A stretch of DNA of 64,000 nt from Pseudomonas sp. R5-89-07. Lineage in GTDB: Bacteria; Pseudomonadota; Gammaproteobacteria; Pseudomonadales; Pseudomonadaceae. Location: the NCBI RefSeq assembly GCF_003851685.1, contig NZ_CP027727.1, forward strand, positions 5,642,001-5,706,000, read 5' to 3'. Shown in pieces: positions 17,592 through 28,128 of this stretch. The translations under genes were made by a program, and so were the position numbers. Position 1 is the stretch's first letter. The number at the start of each line of letters is the position of its first letter. The notes under the pieces are model-generated. The model was not told the origin of the DNA and ran no database searches. It saw only the letters and a list, made by a program, of their open reading frames with translations.

Positions 17592-18557
17592 CTACGCGGG
17601 CGCTGCAAAATTGAGCCTGAACTGCTGCGGTGTCACCCCCAGCCGACGGTTGAACACACTGCGCATGTGCTGGGCGTCGCGAAACCCGCATTGGTAGGCC
17701 ACTGTCTTGAGCGGCGCGTGCGTGCTTTCGAGCATGACCCGCGCCGCGTCCACCCGCGCCCTTTCCACAAATTCCGCAGGCGTGATCCGCGCTTCACGGG
17801 CGAACACCCTGGAGAAATTGCGCGCGCTCATGTTCGCCGCCCTGGCCAGGTCGGCGATGCCCAGGTCCCCGGTCAGGTTCGCCAGCACGTACAACTGCAC
17901 CTGCGCCACCGCCGAGGTGGTTTCGGCATGGGGCGCAAGGAACGGGCTGAACTGCGACTGCCCGCCCGAGCGCTGGGTGAACACCACCAGGCGCTTGGCC
18001 ACGCTCAACGCCACTTCCGGGCCATGATCCTGGGCCAGCAGGTAGAGCGACAGGTCTATCCCCGCCGTGACCCCGGCCGAGGTGTAGAGGTTGCCGTCCT
18101 GCACATACAGACGGTCGGCTTCGACGCGGGTCGAGGGGCATAACCGGGCCAGGTCGGCGGCGTCACCCCAATGGGTGGTGACGGTTTTACCGTCGAGCAG
18201 ACCGGCGCGAGCCAGCATGAAGGCGCCATTGCAGATCGAACCGAAGCGCTGCGCCCGGGCCGCGGCGGCGCGCAGCCAGTCATCGAACGCCGGGCCGAAA
18301 TCCTCGAACGGTAACTGCGGGCCTCCGGCGACCAGCAACAAGTCATAGGCACGCAGGGCCTGGCTGTAATGCGTGTGAGCCTGCAACGACAGACCGTTGG
18401 AACACGCCATGCTGCCGTGAGCAAAGCCGATGACGTCCAGTTGGTAGTGGTCTGCGGGCGCGAGGAAACGGTTCGCCTCGCAGAACACATCCATAGGCCC
18501 GGTCACGTCCAGCGACTGGACACCGGGGAAGATCAGGATCGCAACGGTTTTGCCCAT
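17592..18557 (-). CDS. GlxA-family AraC-type transcriptional regulator
   Basis: A 321-residue regulator: N-terminal DJ-1/PfpI-like domain (VAILIFPGVQSLDVTGPMDVF; the nucleophile-elbow region FGSICNGAFML carries a Cys) and C-terminal AraC DNA-binding domain with two helix-turn-helix units (LGIADLARAANMSARNFSRVFAR and the FRDAQHMRSVFNRRLGVTPQQF signature). Start placed at MGKTVAILIF; the 48 residues upstream are translated REP sequence. It is divergent from the HD-domain hydrolase gene with a REPIN in the gap, which suggests but does not prove control of that gene. Confidence 0.88.
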   Translation of the reverse strand: MGKTVAILIFPGVQSLDVTGPMDVFCEANRFLAPADHYQLDVIGFAHGSMACSNGLSLQAHTHYSQALRAYDLLLVAGGPQLPFEDFGPAFDDWLRAAAARAQRFGSICNGAFMLARAGLLDGKTVTTHWGDAADLARLCPSTRVEADRLYVQDGNLYTSAGVTAGIDLSLYLLAQDHGPEVALSVAKRLVVFTQRSGGQSQFSPFLAPHAETTSAVAQVQLYVLANLTGDLGIADLARAANMSARNFSRVFAREARITPAEFVERARVDAARVMLESTHAPLKTVAYQCGFRDAQHMRSVFNRRLGVTPQQFRLNFAAPA

Positions 18558-18598
18558 GAACACAGATACCTTTTTGGCTGAATAAAACGCAAAACCCT

Positions 18599-18686
18599 GT
18601 GGGAGGGGGCTTGCCCCCGATAGCAGTGGGTCAGTCAGCACAGCGGATACTGATACACCGCCATCGGGGGCAAGCCCCCTCCCACA
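18599..18686. repeat. REPIN in a divergent promoter region
   Basis: Paired canonical REP arms between two divergent genes (regulator and HD hydrolase), unlike most copies here, which lie after stops. The right arm ends 140 bp before the HD gene start. Confidence 0.88.
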
Positions 18687-18826
18687 TTTTGATTGTCGCA
18701 AGCCTTACCCTAGCCGATTTTGCCTTGGCACGATGTGTCGGCACATTGGCCGAGATCGCACCTTCGCCGCGATGGCCCCTTGGCGAGGGTGCGACCAGAC
18801 TGGATGCTTTCCAGAGGAGAGCCACC

Positions 18827-19465
18827 ATGAGCACCACCATCGCCGGCATCAAGATCCCCGACAGCGCCCTGGCCAGGGCCACCACGGAATATATCCGCGA
18901 CATCGAGTCCGACCTGCTCTACCACCACTCCCGCCGGGTGTTCCTGTTCGGTGCATTGAGCGGTGAACGCAAGCAGTTGGCCTACAACCCCGAGTTGCTG
19001 TACGTCGGCGCGATGTTCCACGACCTGGGCCTGGTGGAGGGCCACCGCAGCGACAACGAGCGCTTCGAAGTGGACGGCGCCAACGCGGCGGCGGCCTTCC
19101 TCAAGCCGTATGGGCTCAGTGATGACGATATCGAACAAGTGTGGCTATCGATTGCCCTGCACACCACGCCGGGCGTGCCGCAGCATCTGCGCCCGACCGT
19201 GGCGCTGGTGACTGCAGGGGTGGAAATGGATGTATTGGGCATGGACTACGCCGCCTTCAGCAGCGTGCAGCGCGAGGCGGTGGTGCATGCGCATCCACGG
19301 GGCGAGGGGTTCAAGGAATGCATCATCTGCGCCTTCGCCGACGGCTTGCGCCATCGTCCGCAGACCACGTTTGGCAACGTGAAGACCGATGTGCTGGTGG
19401 ATCAGGAGCCGGGGTTCAAGCCGATGAACTTTGTGGAGGTGATTCGTAAATCGCCCTGGGCTTGA
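18827..19465 (+). CDS. HD-domain hydrolase (cyanamide hydratase-like)
   Basis: A 212-residue HD-superfamily protein. Metal ligands are visible in LLYHHSRRVFLFG (His), GAMFHDLGL (the HD pair) and IALHTTPGVP (later His), with Asp in the VALVTAGVEMDVLG region. This layout resembles the cyanamide hydratase / small HD phosphohydrolase group. Start at the ATG with GAGGAG 9 bp upstream. It pairs divergently with a GlxA-family regulator. The substrate cannot be assigned. Confidence 0.8.
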   Translation: MSTTIAGIKIPDSALARATTEYIRDIESDLLYHHSRRVFLFGALSGERKQLAYNPELLYVGAMFHDLGLVEGHRSDNERFEVDGANAAAAFLKPYGLSDDDIEQVWLSIALHTTPGVPQHLRPTVALVTAGVEMDVLGMDYAAFSSVQREAVVHAHPRGEGFKECIICAFADGLRHRPQTTFGNVKTDVLVDQEPGFKPMNFVEVIRKSPWA

Positions 19466-19476
19466 AACCCAATCAA

Positions 19477-19566
19477 ATGTGGGAGGGGGCTTGCCCCCGA
19501 TGGCGGTGTACCAGTATCAGATGAGCTGACTGAAACACTGCTATCGGGGGCAAGCCCCCTCCCACA
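19477..19566. repeat. REPIN between the HD gene and spuH
   Basis: Canonical paired REPs filling the gap between two convergent genes; starts 11 bp after the HD stop and ends 18 bp before the spuH stop. Confidence 0.9.
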
Positions 19567-19584
19567 TTTGGACCTCACCAGGCT

Positions 19585-20469
19585 TCAGACCGGCGCAGGC
19601 GCCCGGCGTTTGTCCGGTTGCTGCCAGCCATCGGCGGCGGCTTCTTCGATGGCTTGCTGAATGGCCTTCTTGCGATGCTCCTCGGCCCGACGGCTGAAGA
19701 ACCACACCAGGAAGGTCACCAGGGACACCGCCAGCAGAATCAGGCTGGCCACCGCGTTGATCTCAGGTTTAACCCCAAGCCGCACGGCGGAGAACACTTC
19801 CATCGGCAAGGTGGTCGAGCCCGGCCCGGACACGAAGCTGGCCAGTACCAGGTCATCCAGCGACAGCGCGAACGACATCATACCGCCCGCCGCCAGGGAG
19901 GGCGCGATCATCGGGATGGTGATCAGGAAGAACACCTTCCACGGCCGCGCCCCCAGGTCCATCGCCGCTTCTTCGATCGACAGGTCCAGCTCACGCAAGC
20001 GCGCCGACACCACCACCGCCACATACGCCGCGCAGAAGGTGGTATGGGCGATCCAGATGGTGACGATGCCACGCTCCTGAGGCCAGCCGATCATCTGCGC
20101 CATGGCCACGAACAGCAGCAACAGCGACAGACCGGTAATCACTTCCGGCATCACCAACGGCGCCGTAACCAGGCCGCCGAACAGCGTGCGCCCCTTGAAC
20201 TGGCTGATGCGCGTCAGCACGAATGCCGCCAGCGTACCCAGCGCCACTGCGGCCACCGCCGTGTAGCAGGCGATTTCCAGGGAGCGCGCCACCGAGCCCA
20301 TCAGCTGGGTGTTGTCCAGCAGGCCCACGTACCACTTGATCGACCAACCGCCCCACACCGTCACCAGTTTGGATTCGTTGAACGAGTAGATCACCAGAAT
20401 CAGCATCGGCAGGTAGATGAACAGCAACCCCACCACCAGCATGAAGCTTGAAAATCTGAAGCGCTTCAT
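19585..20469 (-). CDS. spuH: Polyamine ABC transporter permease (PotI/SpuH)
   Basis: A 294-residue inner-membrane permease with six predicted transmembrane helices and the binding-protein-dependent EAA-type loop (EEAAMDLGARPWKVFFLITIPMIAPSL). It has a long charged C-terminal tail (RRAEEHRKKA...). It is the second permease of a putrescine/spermidine importer. The ATG overlaps the spuG stop by 4 bp (ATGA), so translation is coupled. It is the last gene of the spu operon, closed by a REPIN. Confidence 0.93.
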   Translation of the reverse strand: MKRFRFSSFMLVVGLLFIYLPMLILVIYSFNESKLVTVWGGWSIKWYVGLLDNTQLMGSVARSLEIACYTAVAAVALGTLAAFVLTRISQFKGRTLFGGLVTAPLVMPEVITGLSLLLLFVAMAQMIGWPQERGIVTIWIAHTTFCAAYVAVVVSARLRELDLSIEEAAMDLGARPWKVFFLITIPMIAPSLAAGGMMSFALSLDDLVLASFVSGPGSTTLPMEVFSAVRLGVKPEINAVASLILLAVSLVTFLVWFFSRRAEEHRKKAIQQAIEEAAADGWQQPDKRRAPAPV

Positions 20470-21386
20470 ATCTTGCCCTCCAACTCTTTGGCTTGGCTGC
20501 GGTTGAACAGGATGATAGGCACGATCAGGATCGCCAGCATCACCACGGCCAATGCGGAGGCCACCGGCCAGTCACGGTTGTTGAAGAATTCCTGCCACAG
20601 CACCTTACCGATCATCAGGGTTTCCGGGCCGCCGAGCAGTTCAGGAATCACGAACTCGCCCACCACCGGGATAAACACCAGCATGCAGCCGGCGATGATG
20701 CCGTTCTTGGACAACGGCACGGTGATCTTCCAGAAGCTGTTGAAGGTGCTCGAACCCAGGTCCGATGCCGCTTCCAGCAGGCTCTGATCATGCTTCACCA
20801 GGTTGGCGTACAGCGGCAGGATCATGAACGGCAGGTATGAATAGACCACGCCGATATACACCGCGATGTTGGTGTTGAGGATCTGCAGCGGTTCGTTGAT
20901 CAGCCCCATGGACATCAGGAAGCCGTTGAGCAAGCCGTTGTTGCTGAGGATGCCCATCCACGCATAGACGCGGATCAGGATCGCGGTCCAGGTCGGCATC
21001 ATGATCAGCAGCACCAGCACCGTTTGCATTTCCTTGCGCGCGGTGGCGATGGCGTAGGCCATCGGGTAGCCGATCAGCAGGCACAGCAGCGTGCTGAAAA
21101 AAGCCATCTTCAGCGAGCCCAGGTAGGCGGCGATGTAGAGCTCATCGCCCGCCAGCAGGCTGTAGTTGGCCAGGTTCAGCACCACTTGCAGCTTCTGCTC
21201 AACGTAAGTGTAGATCTCGGTGTAGGGCGGGATCGCCACATCGGCTTCGGCAAAGCTGATTTTCAATACGATGAAAAACGGCAGGGCGAAAAACAGGAAC
21301 AGCCACAGGAAGGGAATCCCGATGACCACCTGCTTGCCACTGGGCACGATGCGATCCAAGCGCCGCTTGAATTTCTTCATGTTCAT
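20466..21386 (-). CDS. spuG: Polyamine ABC transporter permease (PotH/SpuG)
   Basis: A 306-residue permease with a cytoplasmic basic N-terminus (MNMKKFKRRLDR), six hydrophobic helices and the EAA loop LLEAASDLGSSTFNSFWKITVPL. It forms the membrane channel with SpuH. The start is fixed by an ATGA overlap with the spuF stop. A longer open frame upstream overlaps spuF and is a shadow. Confidence 0.93.
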   Translation of the reverse strand: MNMKKFKRRLDRIVPSGKQVVIGIPFLWLFLFFALPFFIVLKISFAEADVAIPPYTEIYTYVEQKLQVVLNLANYSLLAGDELYIAAYLGSLKMAFFSTLLCLLIGYPMAYAIATARKEMQTVLVLLIMMPTWTAILIRVYAWMGILSNNGLLNGFLMSMGLINEPLQILNTNIAVYIGVVYSYLPFMILPLYANLVKHDQSLLEAASDLGSSTFNSFWKITVPLSKNGIIAGCMLVFIPVVGEFVIPELLGGPETLMIGKVLWQEFFNNRDWPVASALAVVMLAILIVPIILFNRSQAKELEGKI

Positions 21387-22525
21387 GAGCGAAGTACCAC
21401 GCCGCTGTCGTCTTCCCACCATACGTACACCTGGTCGCCCCAGGTTGGGCGCTGGCCACGGCGTTCCGCGTTGGCGACAAAGGATTGCACCAGCTTGCCG
21501 CTCGGCAGCTCTACGTAGAACACCGAATGGCCGCCCAGGTAGGCGATATCGTGCACCTTCCCGCTGGACCAGTTGTGCTCGCAGGTCGGCATTTGCGTGG
21601 TGACCAGCAGTTTTTCCGGGCGGATGGCGTAGGTCACCGACTTGTCTTCCACCGAAGTGGCGATGCCGTAGCCCACGTAGATATCGCGGTCCAGGTCCGG
21701 GCACTTGAGCACGGCGTGGCCTTCGGCGTCGTCCACCACTTGGGTGTCGAAGATATTGACGTTGCCGATGAACTCGCACACCAGGCGGCTGGTAGGCGTT
21801 TCGTAGATGTCGATCGGGCTGCCGATCTGGGCGATCCACCCAAGGTGCATGATCGCGATGCGCTCGGCCATGGTCATGGCCTCTTCCTGGTCGTGGGTCA
21901 CCATCACACAGGTCACGCCGACACGTTCGATGATCTCCACCAGCTCCAGTTGCATCTGCGAGCGCAGCTTCTTGTCGAGCGCACCCATCGGTTCATCGAG
22001 CAGCAGCAGTTTCGGACGCTTGGCCAGGGAACGGGCCAATGCCACACGCTGGCGCTGGCCACCGGACAGCTGGTGCGGCTTGCGCTTGGCGTACTGGCTC
22101 ATCTGCACCAGCTTGAGCATTTCGGCCACACGGGCGTCGACTTCCGCCTTGGGGATCTTGTCCTGCTGCAGGCCGAAGGCGATGTTCTGCGCCACGGTCA
22201 TGTGCGGGAACAAGGCATAGGACTGGAACATCATGTTGATCGGCCGCTCATAGGGCGGCATGTCGGTGATGTCCACCCCATCGAGGTAGATGCGACCTTC
22301 AGTCGGGCGTTCGAAACCTGCGAGCATGCGCAGCAGGGTGGACTTGCCCGAACCCGAACCGCCGAGCAAGGCGAAGATCTCGCCTTTCTTGATTTCCAGG
22401 GACACATCGTCCACCGCAATCGTCTCGTCGAACTTCTTCGTGACCCGGTCGATTTTGACCAGCACCTTCTTCGGTGTCTGGTCGCCCTCGAGGGCTTTCT
22501 TATAGGCGCCGGAGGCAACTGCCAT
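21383..22525 (-). CDS. spuF: Polyamine ABC transporter ATP-binding protein (PotG/SpuF)
   Basis: A 380-residue ATPase: Walker A GGSGSGKST near residue 55, Q-loop FQSYALFPHM, signature LSGGQRQRVALARSL, Walker B LLLLDEP, H-loop VMVTHDQEEAM, then a C-terminal TOBE/OB regulatory domain from ~285 (YAIRPEKLLV). It powers polyamine import. It lies 67 bp downstream of spuE and overlaps spuG by 4 bp. Confidence 0.95.
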   Translation of the reverse strand: MAVASGAYKKALEGDQTPKKVLVKIDRVTKKFDETIAVDDVSLEIKKGEIFALLGGSGSGKSTLLRMLAGFERPTEGRIYLDGVDITDMPPYERPINMMFQSYALFPHMTVAQNIAFGLQQDKIPKAEVDARVAEMLKLVQMSQYAKRKPHQLSGGQRQRVALARSLAKRPKLLLLDEPMGALDKKLRSQMQLELVEIIERVGVTCVMVTHDQEEAMTMAERIAIMHLGWIAQIGSPIDIYETPTSRLVCEFIGNVNIFDTQVVDDAEGHAVLKCPDLDRDIYVGYGIATSVEDKSVTYAIRPEKLLVTTQMPTCEHNWSSGKVHDIAYLGGHSVFYVELPSGKLVQSFVANAERRGQRPTWGDQVYVWWEDDSGVVLRS

Positions 22526-22592
22526 TTACGAAACTCCCAACAAAAAAGAGTGCAGTCCACCCGGTGCAGGCGGACTTTGGATAGTTTGAGCC

Positions 22593-23699
<1,107 letters not shown>

Positions 23700-23815
23700 T
23701 TAAATAGTTGGGCCCAAAGTTGTTGCCCGGCAACAAAACCGGCGCGCAACTTACCCTCGATAAACCGATCCGGCAAAACTTTCTGTCATTTATTTTCTGT
23801 ACGGCTGCCGCTCTT

Positions 23816-23916
23816 TGTAGGAGCGAGCTTGCTCGCGAAGAACTCACAGGCAACGCGGGCGACCAGAGGCGCTGCGTTATCGTTGACGATTTTCGCGAGC
23901 AAGCTCGCTCCCACAG
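23816..23916. repeat. Long inverted repeat of a second family, inside the spu operon
   Basis: GTAGGAGCGAGCTTGCTCGCGAA and TTCGCGAGCAAGCTCGCTCCCAC are near-perfect inverted arms with a ~55-bp centre. The family differs from the GGGGGCTTG REPs. It lies 10 bp after the spuD stop and 129 bp before the spuE start. Confidence 0.88.
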
Positions 23917-23926
23917 GTTTTAAGGC

Positions 23927-25036
23927 TTATTTACCGGACTTGATCTTGGTCCAGCTGCGCGTCATTTCACGCTGGGTTGCCGCCGGCAAGTCGGCAATCG
24001 CGTAGAGCTTGGCCTGCACTTCCGCCGATGGGTAGATGCCCGGGTCGCTGGTGATGTCTTTGTCGACCAACGCAGTGGCTTTCTCGTTGCCGTTCGGGAA
24101 ACGCACACTGTTGGTGATTGATGCCATCACTTCCGGCTTGAGCAGGTAGTTCATGAAGGCATACGCGGCCTCGACGTTTTCAGCGTCCTTGGGAATGGCG
24201 ACCATGTCGAAGAAGCTGCCAGCACCTTCTTTCGGAATGTCGTAGGCCACTTTGACTTTGCCACCGGCTTCATTCGCACGGGACTTGGCCTGCTGGATGT
24301 CACCCGAGTAACCCACGGCTACGCAGATGTTGCCGTTGGCCAGGTCCGAGATGTACTTGGACGAGTGGAAGTAGCCAATCGAAGGACGGATTTTCAGGAA
24401 CAGGTCTTCGGCCTGCTTGAGGTCAGCCTTCTTCTGGCTGTCGGTCGGCAGGCCCAGGTAATGCAGCGCGATCGGCAGCATTTCGGTCGGCGAGTCAAGG
24501 AAGCTCACGCCGCAGCTTTTGAGCTTGGCGATGTTTTCCGGCTTGAGCAGCACGTCCCACGAATCGATCTTGTCCACGCCCAGCGCGGCCTTGACCTTCT
24601 CCGGGTTGTAGCCGATGCCAATCGAGCCCCACATGTAGGGGAACGCGTGCTTGTTGTCCGGGTCGCTGACCGACACGGCCTTGAGCAGGGATTTGTTCAG
24701 GTTGCTGTAGTTAGGCAGCTTGGACGTGTCCAGCTCCTGGTAGACGCCGGCCTTGATCTGCTTGGCGAGAAAGTTGTTCGATGGCACGACGATGTCGTAG
24801 CCGGACTTGCCTGCCAGCAACTTGGCTTCCAGGGTCTCGTTGCTGTCGAATACGTCGTACACCACCTTGATGCCCGACTCTTTTTCAAAGTTGGCGATGG
24901 TGTCCGGTGCAATGTAGTCGGACCAGTTGTAGACATGCAGCACTTTATTGTCCGCCTGGGCCGCGCCCGCCATTGCGCCCATCAGGGACAAGGCGAGGAG
25001 GGTCTTGCCAGCGTTCTTCAAACCTAATGCCTTCAT
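23927..25036 (-). CDS. spuD: Periplasmic polyamine-binding protein, putrescine type (SpuD)
   Basis: A 369-residue paralogue of SpuE with signal peptide to about residue 28 (GAAQADN) and the same ligand-site blocks ([64 protein letters not shown]). Start at [11 protein letters not shown]; 42 upstream in-frame residues have no ribosome site. By gene order it matches SpuD, the putrescine-preferring protein of P. aeruginosa. A repeat hairpin follows the gene, which could set the SpuD:SpuE ratio. Confidence 0.9.
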   Translation of the reverse strand: MKALGLKNAGKTLLALSLMGAMAGAAQADNKVLHVYNWSDYIAPDTIANFEKESGIKVVYDVFDSNETLEAKLLAGKSGYDIVVPSNNFLAKQIKAGVYQELDTSKLPNYSNLNKSLLKAVSVSDPDNKHAFPYMWGSIGIGYNPEKVKAALGVDKIDSWDVLLKPENIAKLKSCGVSFLDSPTEMLPIALHYLGLPTDSQKKADLKQAEDLFLKIRPSIGYFHSSKYISDLANGNICVAVGYSGDIQQAKSRANEAGGKVKVAYDIPKEGAGSFFDMVAIPKDAENVEAAYAFMNYLLKPEVMASITNSVRFPNGNEKATALVDKDITSDPGIYPSAEVQAKLYAIADLPAATQREMTRSWTKIKSGK

Positions 25037-25214
25037 TTGGTGATGCTCCGATTTTTCTTTTTTGGGCCGCAAGTTGTAGGTGTTTCGGGCCCAGCCAAAG
25101 GGCAACAAAACAGGACGACAGTCTGGCAAGTTCGGGGGCCCGCTTTCAACCGGCCCCCACATTTATCCACACAGGCGCAGCACACGAAAAGCCGCTGCGC
25201 ACTGAGCCTAGCAC

Positions 25215-26579
25215 TTAGCCCTGCAATGCCGCCAAAGTCAGGTCCAGGCACTGGCGGGCCTTGCTCACCAATTCGTCGATTTCTGCCTGGCTGATCACCA
25301 GCGGCGGCGAAATGATCATGGTGTCGCCCACGGCGCGCATGATCAGGCCATTCTCGAAGCAGAACGTGCGGCAGATCATGCCCGCGCCCTTCCCTTCGTA
25401 ACGCTTGCGCGTGGCCTTGTCCTGCACCAGCTCGATCGCACCGAGCATGCCCACACCGCGTACTTCACCCACCAGTGGATGGTCCGCCAGTTCCCGCAGA
25501 CGTTTCTGCAAATACGGTGCCGTTTCATCGTGTACACGGCTAACGATTTTTTCATCGCGCAGGATGCGGATGTTTTCCAGGGCCACCGCTGCCGCCACCG
25601 GGTGCCCGGAGTAGGTGAAACCGTGGTTGAAATCGCCGCCTTCGTTGAGCACCGCTACTACATCGTCATGCACGATCAGGCCGCCCATGGGCACGTAGCC
25701 CGAGGTCAGGCCCTTGGCGATGGTCATCATGTGGGGCTTGAGGTCGTAGAAGTCGCTGCCGAACCACTCGCCGGTACGGCCGAAACCGCAGATCACTTCG
25801 TCGGCGACAAACAGGATGTCGTACTTGGCGAGGATTTCCTTGATGCGCGGCCAGTAGCTGGCGGGCGGCACGATCACACCACCCGCGCCCTGGATCGGCT
25901 CGGCTATAAAGGCACCGACGTTGTCCACGCCCAGTTCCAGGATTTTCTCTTCCAGCTGGTTGGCGGCCCAGACACCGAATTCTTCGGGGCTCATGTCGCC
26001 GCCTTCGCCGAACCAGTAAGGCTGGGCGATGTGGGTGATGCCCGGGATCGGCAAATCGCCCTGCTCATGCATATAGGTCATGCCGCCCAGGCTGGCGCCG
26101 GCTACGGTGGAGCCGTGGTAGCCATTCTTGCGGCTGATGATGGTTTTCTTGTTCGGCTGGCCCTTGATCGCCCAGTAGTGGCGGACCATGCGCAACATGG
26201 TGTCGTTGCCTTCGGAGCCGGAACCGGTGAAGAACACATGGTTCATGCCCGCGGGTGCGACGTCGGAAATGACTTTGGCCAGTTCGAGTACCGGCGGGTG
26301 AGCGGTCTGGAAGAACAGGTTGTAGTACGGCAGCTCTTTCATCTGCCTGGCGGCGGCTTCAGCCAGTTCGTCGCGACCGTAACCGATCGCCACGCACCAC
26401 AGGCCGGCCATGCCGTCGAGGATCTTGTTGCCTTCGCTGTCCCACAGGTAAACGCCGTGGGCTTTGGTGATGATCCTTGGGCCTTTCTCTTTCAATTGCT
26501 TGAAATCGCTGAACGGCGCCAGGTGGTGATCATTGCTCAAGGCTTGCCATTCACGGGTTTGCGGGTTGTTGCTGGACAT
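25215..26579 (-). CDS. spuC: Putrescine/polyamine:pyruvate aminotransferase (SpuC)
   Basis: A 454-residue class-III PLP aminotransferase. Cofactor blocks are FTGSGSEGNDTMLRMVRHYW, NGYHGSTVAGASLGG, VADEVICGFGRTGEWFG and the Schiff-base lysine in TIAKGLTSGYVPMGG. It transaminates putrescine and related amines with pyruvate, giving 4-aminobutanal for GABA formation. It sits between spuB and spuD in the operon. The length fits the family. Confidence 0.94.
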   Translation of the reverse strand: MSSNNPQTREWQALSNDHHLAPFSDFKQLKEKGPRIITKAHGVYLWDSEGNKILDGMAGLWCVAIGYGRDELAEAAARQMKELPYYNLFFQTAHPPVLELAKVISDVAPAGMNHVFFTGSGSEGNDTMLRMVRHYWAIKGQPNKKTIISRKNGYHGSTVAGASLGGMTYMHEQGDLPIPGITHIAQPYWFGEGGDMSPEEFGVWAANQLEEKILELGVDNVGAFIAEPIQGAGGVIVPPASYWPRIKEILAKYDILFVADEVICGFGRTGEWFGSDFYDLKPHMMTIAKGLTSGYVPMGGLIVHDDVVAVLNEGGDFNHGFTYSGHPVAAAVALENIRILRDEKIVSRVHDETAPYLQKRLRELADHPLVGEVRGVGMLGAIELVQDKATRKRYEGKGAGMICRTFCFENGLIMRAVGDTMIISPPLVISQAEIDELVSKARQCLDLTLAALQG

Positions 26580-26637
26580 ACCGATCTCCTAGACTTTTTC
26601 GGTGAGGGCGCGCCGTGTGAACGACGCGCCCGGCGCA

Positions 26638-27996
26638 TCAGACGGCGAAGAGCAGGAATTCCCGCTCCCACGAACTGATCACGCGCTTGAAGTTTTCATG
26701 CTCGGCCCGCTTGACCGCGACATAGCCTGTGATGAATTTCTGACCCAGGTATTGCTCGATGGTCTTGCTGTTTTCCATGCGTTCCAGTGCGTCTTCAATG
26801 GTCAACGGCAGGCGCAGGTTGCGGCGCTCGTAGCCACGGCCCACCACGGGGGCGCTCGGGTTGTGGCCTTCGACCATGCCGATATAGCCACACAGCAAAC
26901 TGGCGGCAATCGCCAGGTACGGGTTGGCATCGGCGCCCGGCAAGCGGTTTTCCACGCGGCGGTTCTGCGGGCCGGCATCCGGTACGCGCAGGCCCACGGT
27001 GCGGTTTTCTTCGCCCCACTCCACGTTCACCGGCGCCGAGGTGTCGGGCAGGAAGCGGCGGAATGAATTCACGTTGGGGGCGAACAAAGGCAGCAATTCG
27101 GGGATGAATTTCTGCAGGCCACCAATGTGGTTAAGGAACAACTGGCTCATGGTCCCGTCTTCATTGGAGAAGACGTTCTTGCCGGTGGCGATGTCGATAA
27201 TGCTCTGGTGCAGGTGCATCGCACTGCCGGGCTCGCCGGTCATCGGCTTGGCCATGAAGGTGGCGGCCACGTTGTGCTTGAGCGCGGCCTCACGCATGGT
27301 GCGCTTGAACACCAGGATCTGGTCGGCCAGGGACAGCGCATCGCCATGACGGAAATTGATTTCCATCTGGGCGGTGCCGTCTTCGTGGATCAGCGTGTCG
27401 AGGTCCAGCTCCTGCAGTTCGCACCAGTCGTAGACGTCTTCGAACAGCGGGTCGAATTCGTTGGCAGCTTCTATAGAGAAGGACTGGCGACCGGTCTCCG
27501 GGCGACCGGAGCGGCCAATCGGCGGTTGCAGCGGGAAGTCCGGGTCTTCGCAGCGCTTGGTCAGGTAGAACTCCATCTCTGGCGCCACGATGGGCTGCCA
27601 GCCGCGGTCGGCGTAGAGCTTGAGGACTTTCTTGAGCACGTTGCGCGGCGACAGCTCGATCGGGTTGCCTTGCTTGTCGTAGGTGTCGTGGATCACCTGG
27701 GCGGTCGGCTCGATGGCCCAGGGCACCAGGAATACCGCGTTCTGGTCGGGGCGGCAGATCATGTCGATGTCGGCCGGGTCGAGCAATTCGTAATAGATGT
27801 CGTCTTCGACATAGTCGCCGGTTACGGTCTGCAGCAGCACGCTTTCGGGCAGGCGCATGCCTTTTTCGGCGATGAACTTGTTGGTCGGCGAGATCTTGCC
27901 CCGGGTGATGCCTGTGAGGTCGCCAATCATGCATTCGACTTCTGTGATCTTGTGGTCTTTCAACCAATCGGTGAGCTGGTCGAGGTTGTTACTCAT
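26638..27996 (-). CDS. spuB: Gamma-glutamylpolyamine synthetase (SpuB)
   Basis: A 452-residue glutamine-synthetase-fold ligase: N-terminal beta-grasp (ECMIGDLTGITRGK), ATP/glutamate blocks (PEMEFYL, HEDGTAQMEINF, GSAMHLHQS) and the C-terminal NRRVENRLPGADANPYL. Glutamylation of polyamines by such paralogues opens the spermidine branch of catabolism. The start is MSNNLDQLTD. It is the first gene of the spuBCDEFGH transcript here because spuA is absent upstream. A sigma54-like promoter lies 117 bp upstream. Confidence 0.92.
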   Translation of the reverse strand: MSNNLDQLTDWLKDHKITEVECMIGDLTGITRGKISPTNKFIAEKGMRLPESVLLQTVTGDYVEDDIYYELLDPADIDMICRPDQNAVFLVPWAIEPTAQVIHDTYDKQGNPIELSPRNVLKKVLKLYADRGWQPIVAPEMEFYLTKRCEDPDFPLQPPIGRSGRPETGRQSFSIEAANEFDPLFEDVYDWCELQELDLDTLIHEDGTAQMEINFRHGDALSLADQILVFKRTMREAALKHNVAATFMAKPMTGEPGSAMHLHQSIIDIATGKNVFSNEDGTMSQLFLNHIGGLQKFIPELLPLFAPNVNSFRRFLPDTSAPVNVEWGEENRTVGLRVPDAGPQNRRVENRLPGADANPYLAIAASLLCGYIGMVEGHNPSAPVVGRGYERRNLRLPLTIEDALERMENSKTIEQYLGQKFITGYVAVKRAEHENFKRVISSWEREFLLFAV

Positions 27997-28112
27997 AAAT
28001 GCCTCTGGGCTGGGTTTCCTGGCATCCATTAAAAAGCCAGGCGTTGGTTGACGCAGCATCCGCGTCGTTTGTTCACTCAGGGTAGGAGCTTACCTGCCAT
28101 TTGCCCAAGGGT

Positions 28113-28128
28113 TGCATTCCTCACGCCA
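28113..28128 (-). promoter_or_regulatory. Sigma54-like -24/-12 promoter for the spu operon
   Basis: On the minus strand TGGCGTGAGGAATGCA fits the -24/-12 pattern TGGCACG-N4-TTGCW: GG and GC are in exact spacing and 9 of the 12 defined positions match. It lies 117 bp upstream of spuB and points at it. Polyamine use in Pseudomonas is under CbrAB/NtrBC control, which works through sigma54, so the context agrees. Confidence 0.55.

Noticed and set aside
18558..18701. 48-residue N-terminal extension of the GlxA regulator
   Set aside because: Also translated REP sequence; the DJ-1 domain begins at the ATG at 18557.
18599..18826. N-terminal extension of the HD protein beginning GGGLPPIAVGQ
   Set aside because: It is REPIN sequence read as protein; the same GGGLPPI/EGACPLPH text appears wherever a REP is translated. 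A good ribosome site exists at 18827.
21387..21839. Upstream extension of the spuG frame
   Set aside because: It overlaps the spuF coding sequence in another frame; the ATGA overlap fixes the real start.
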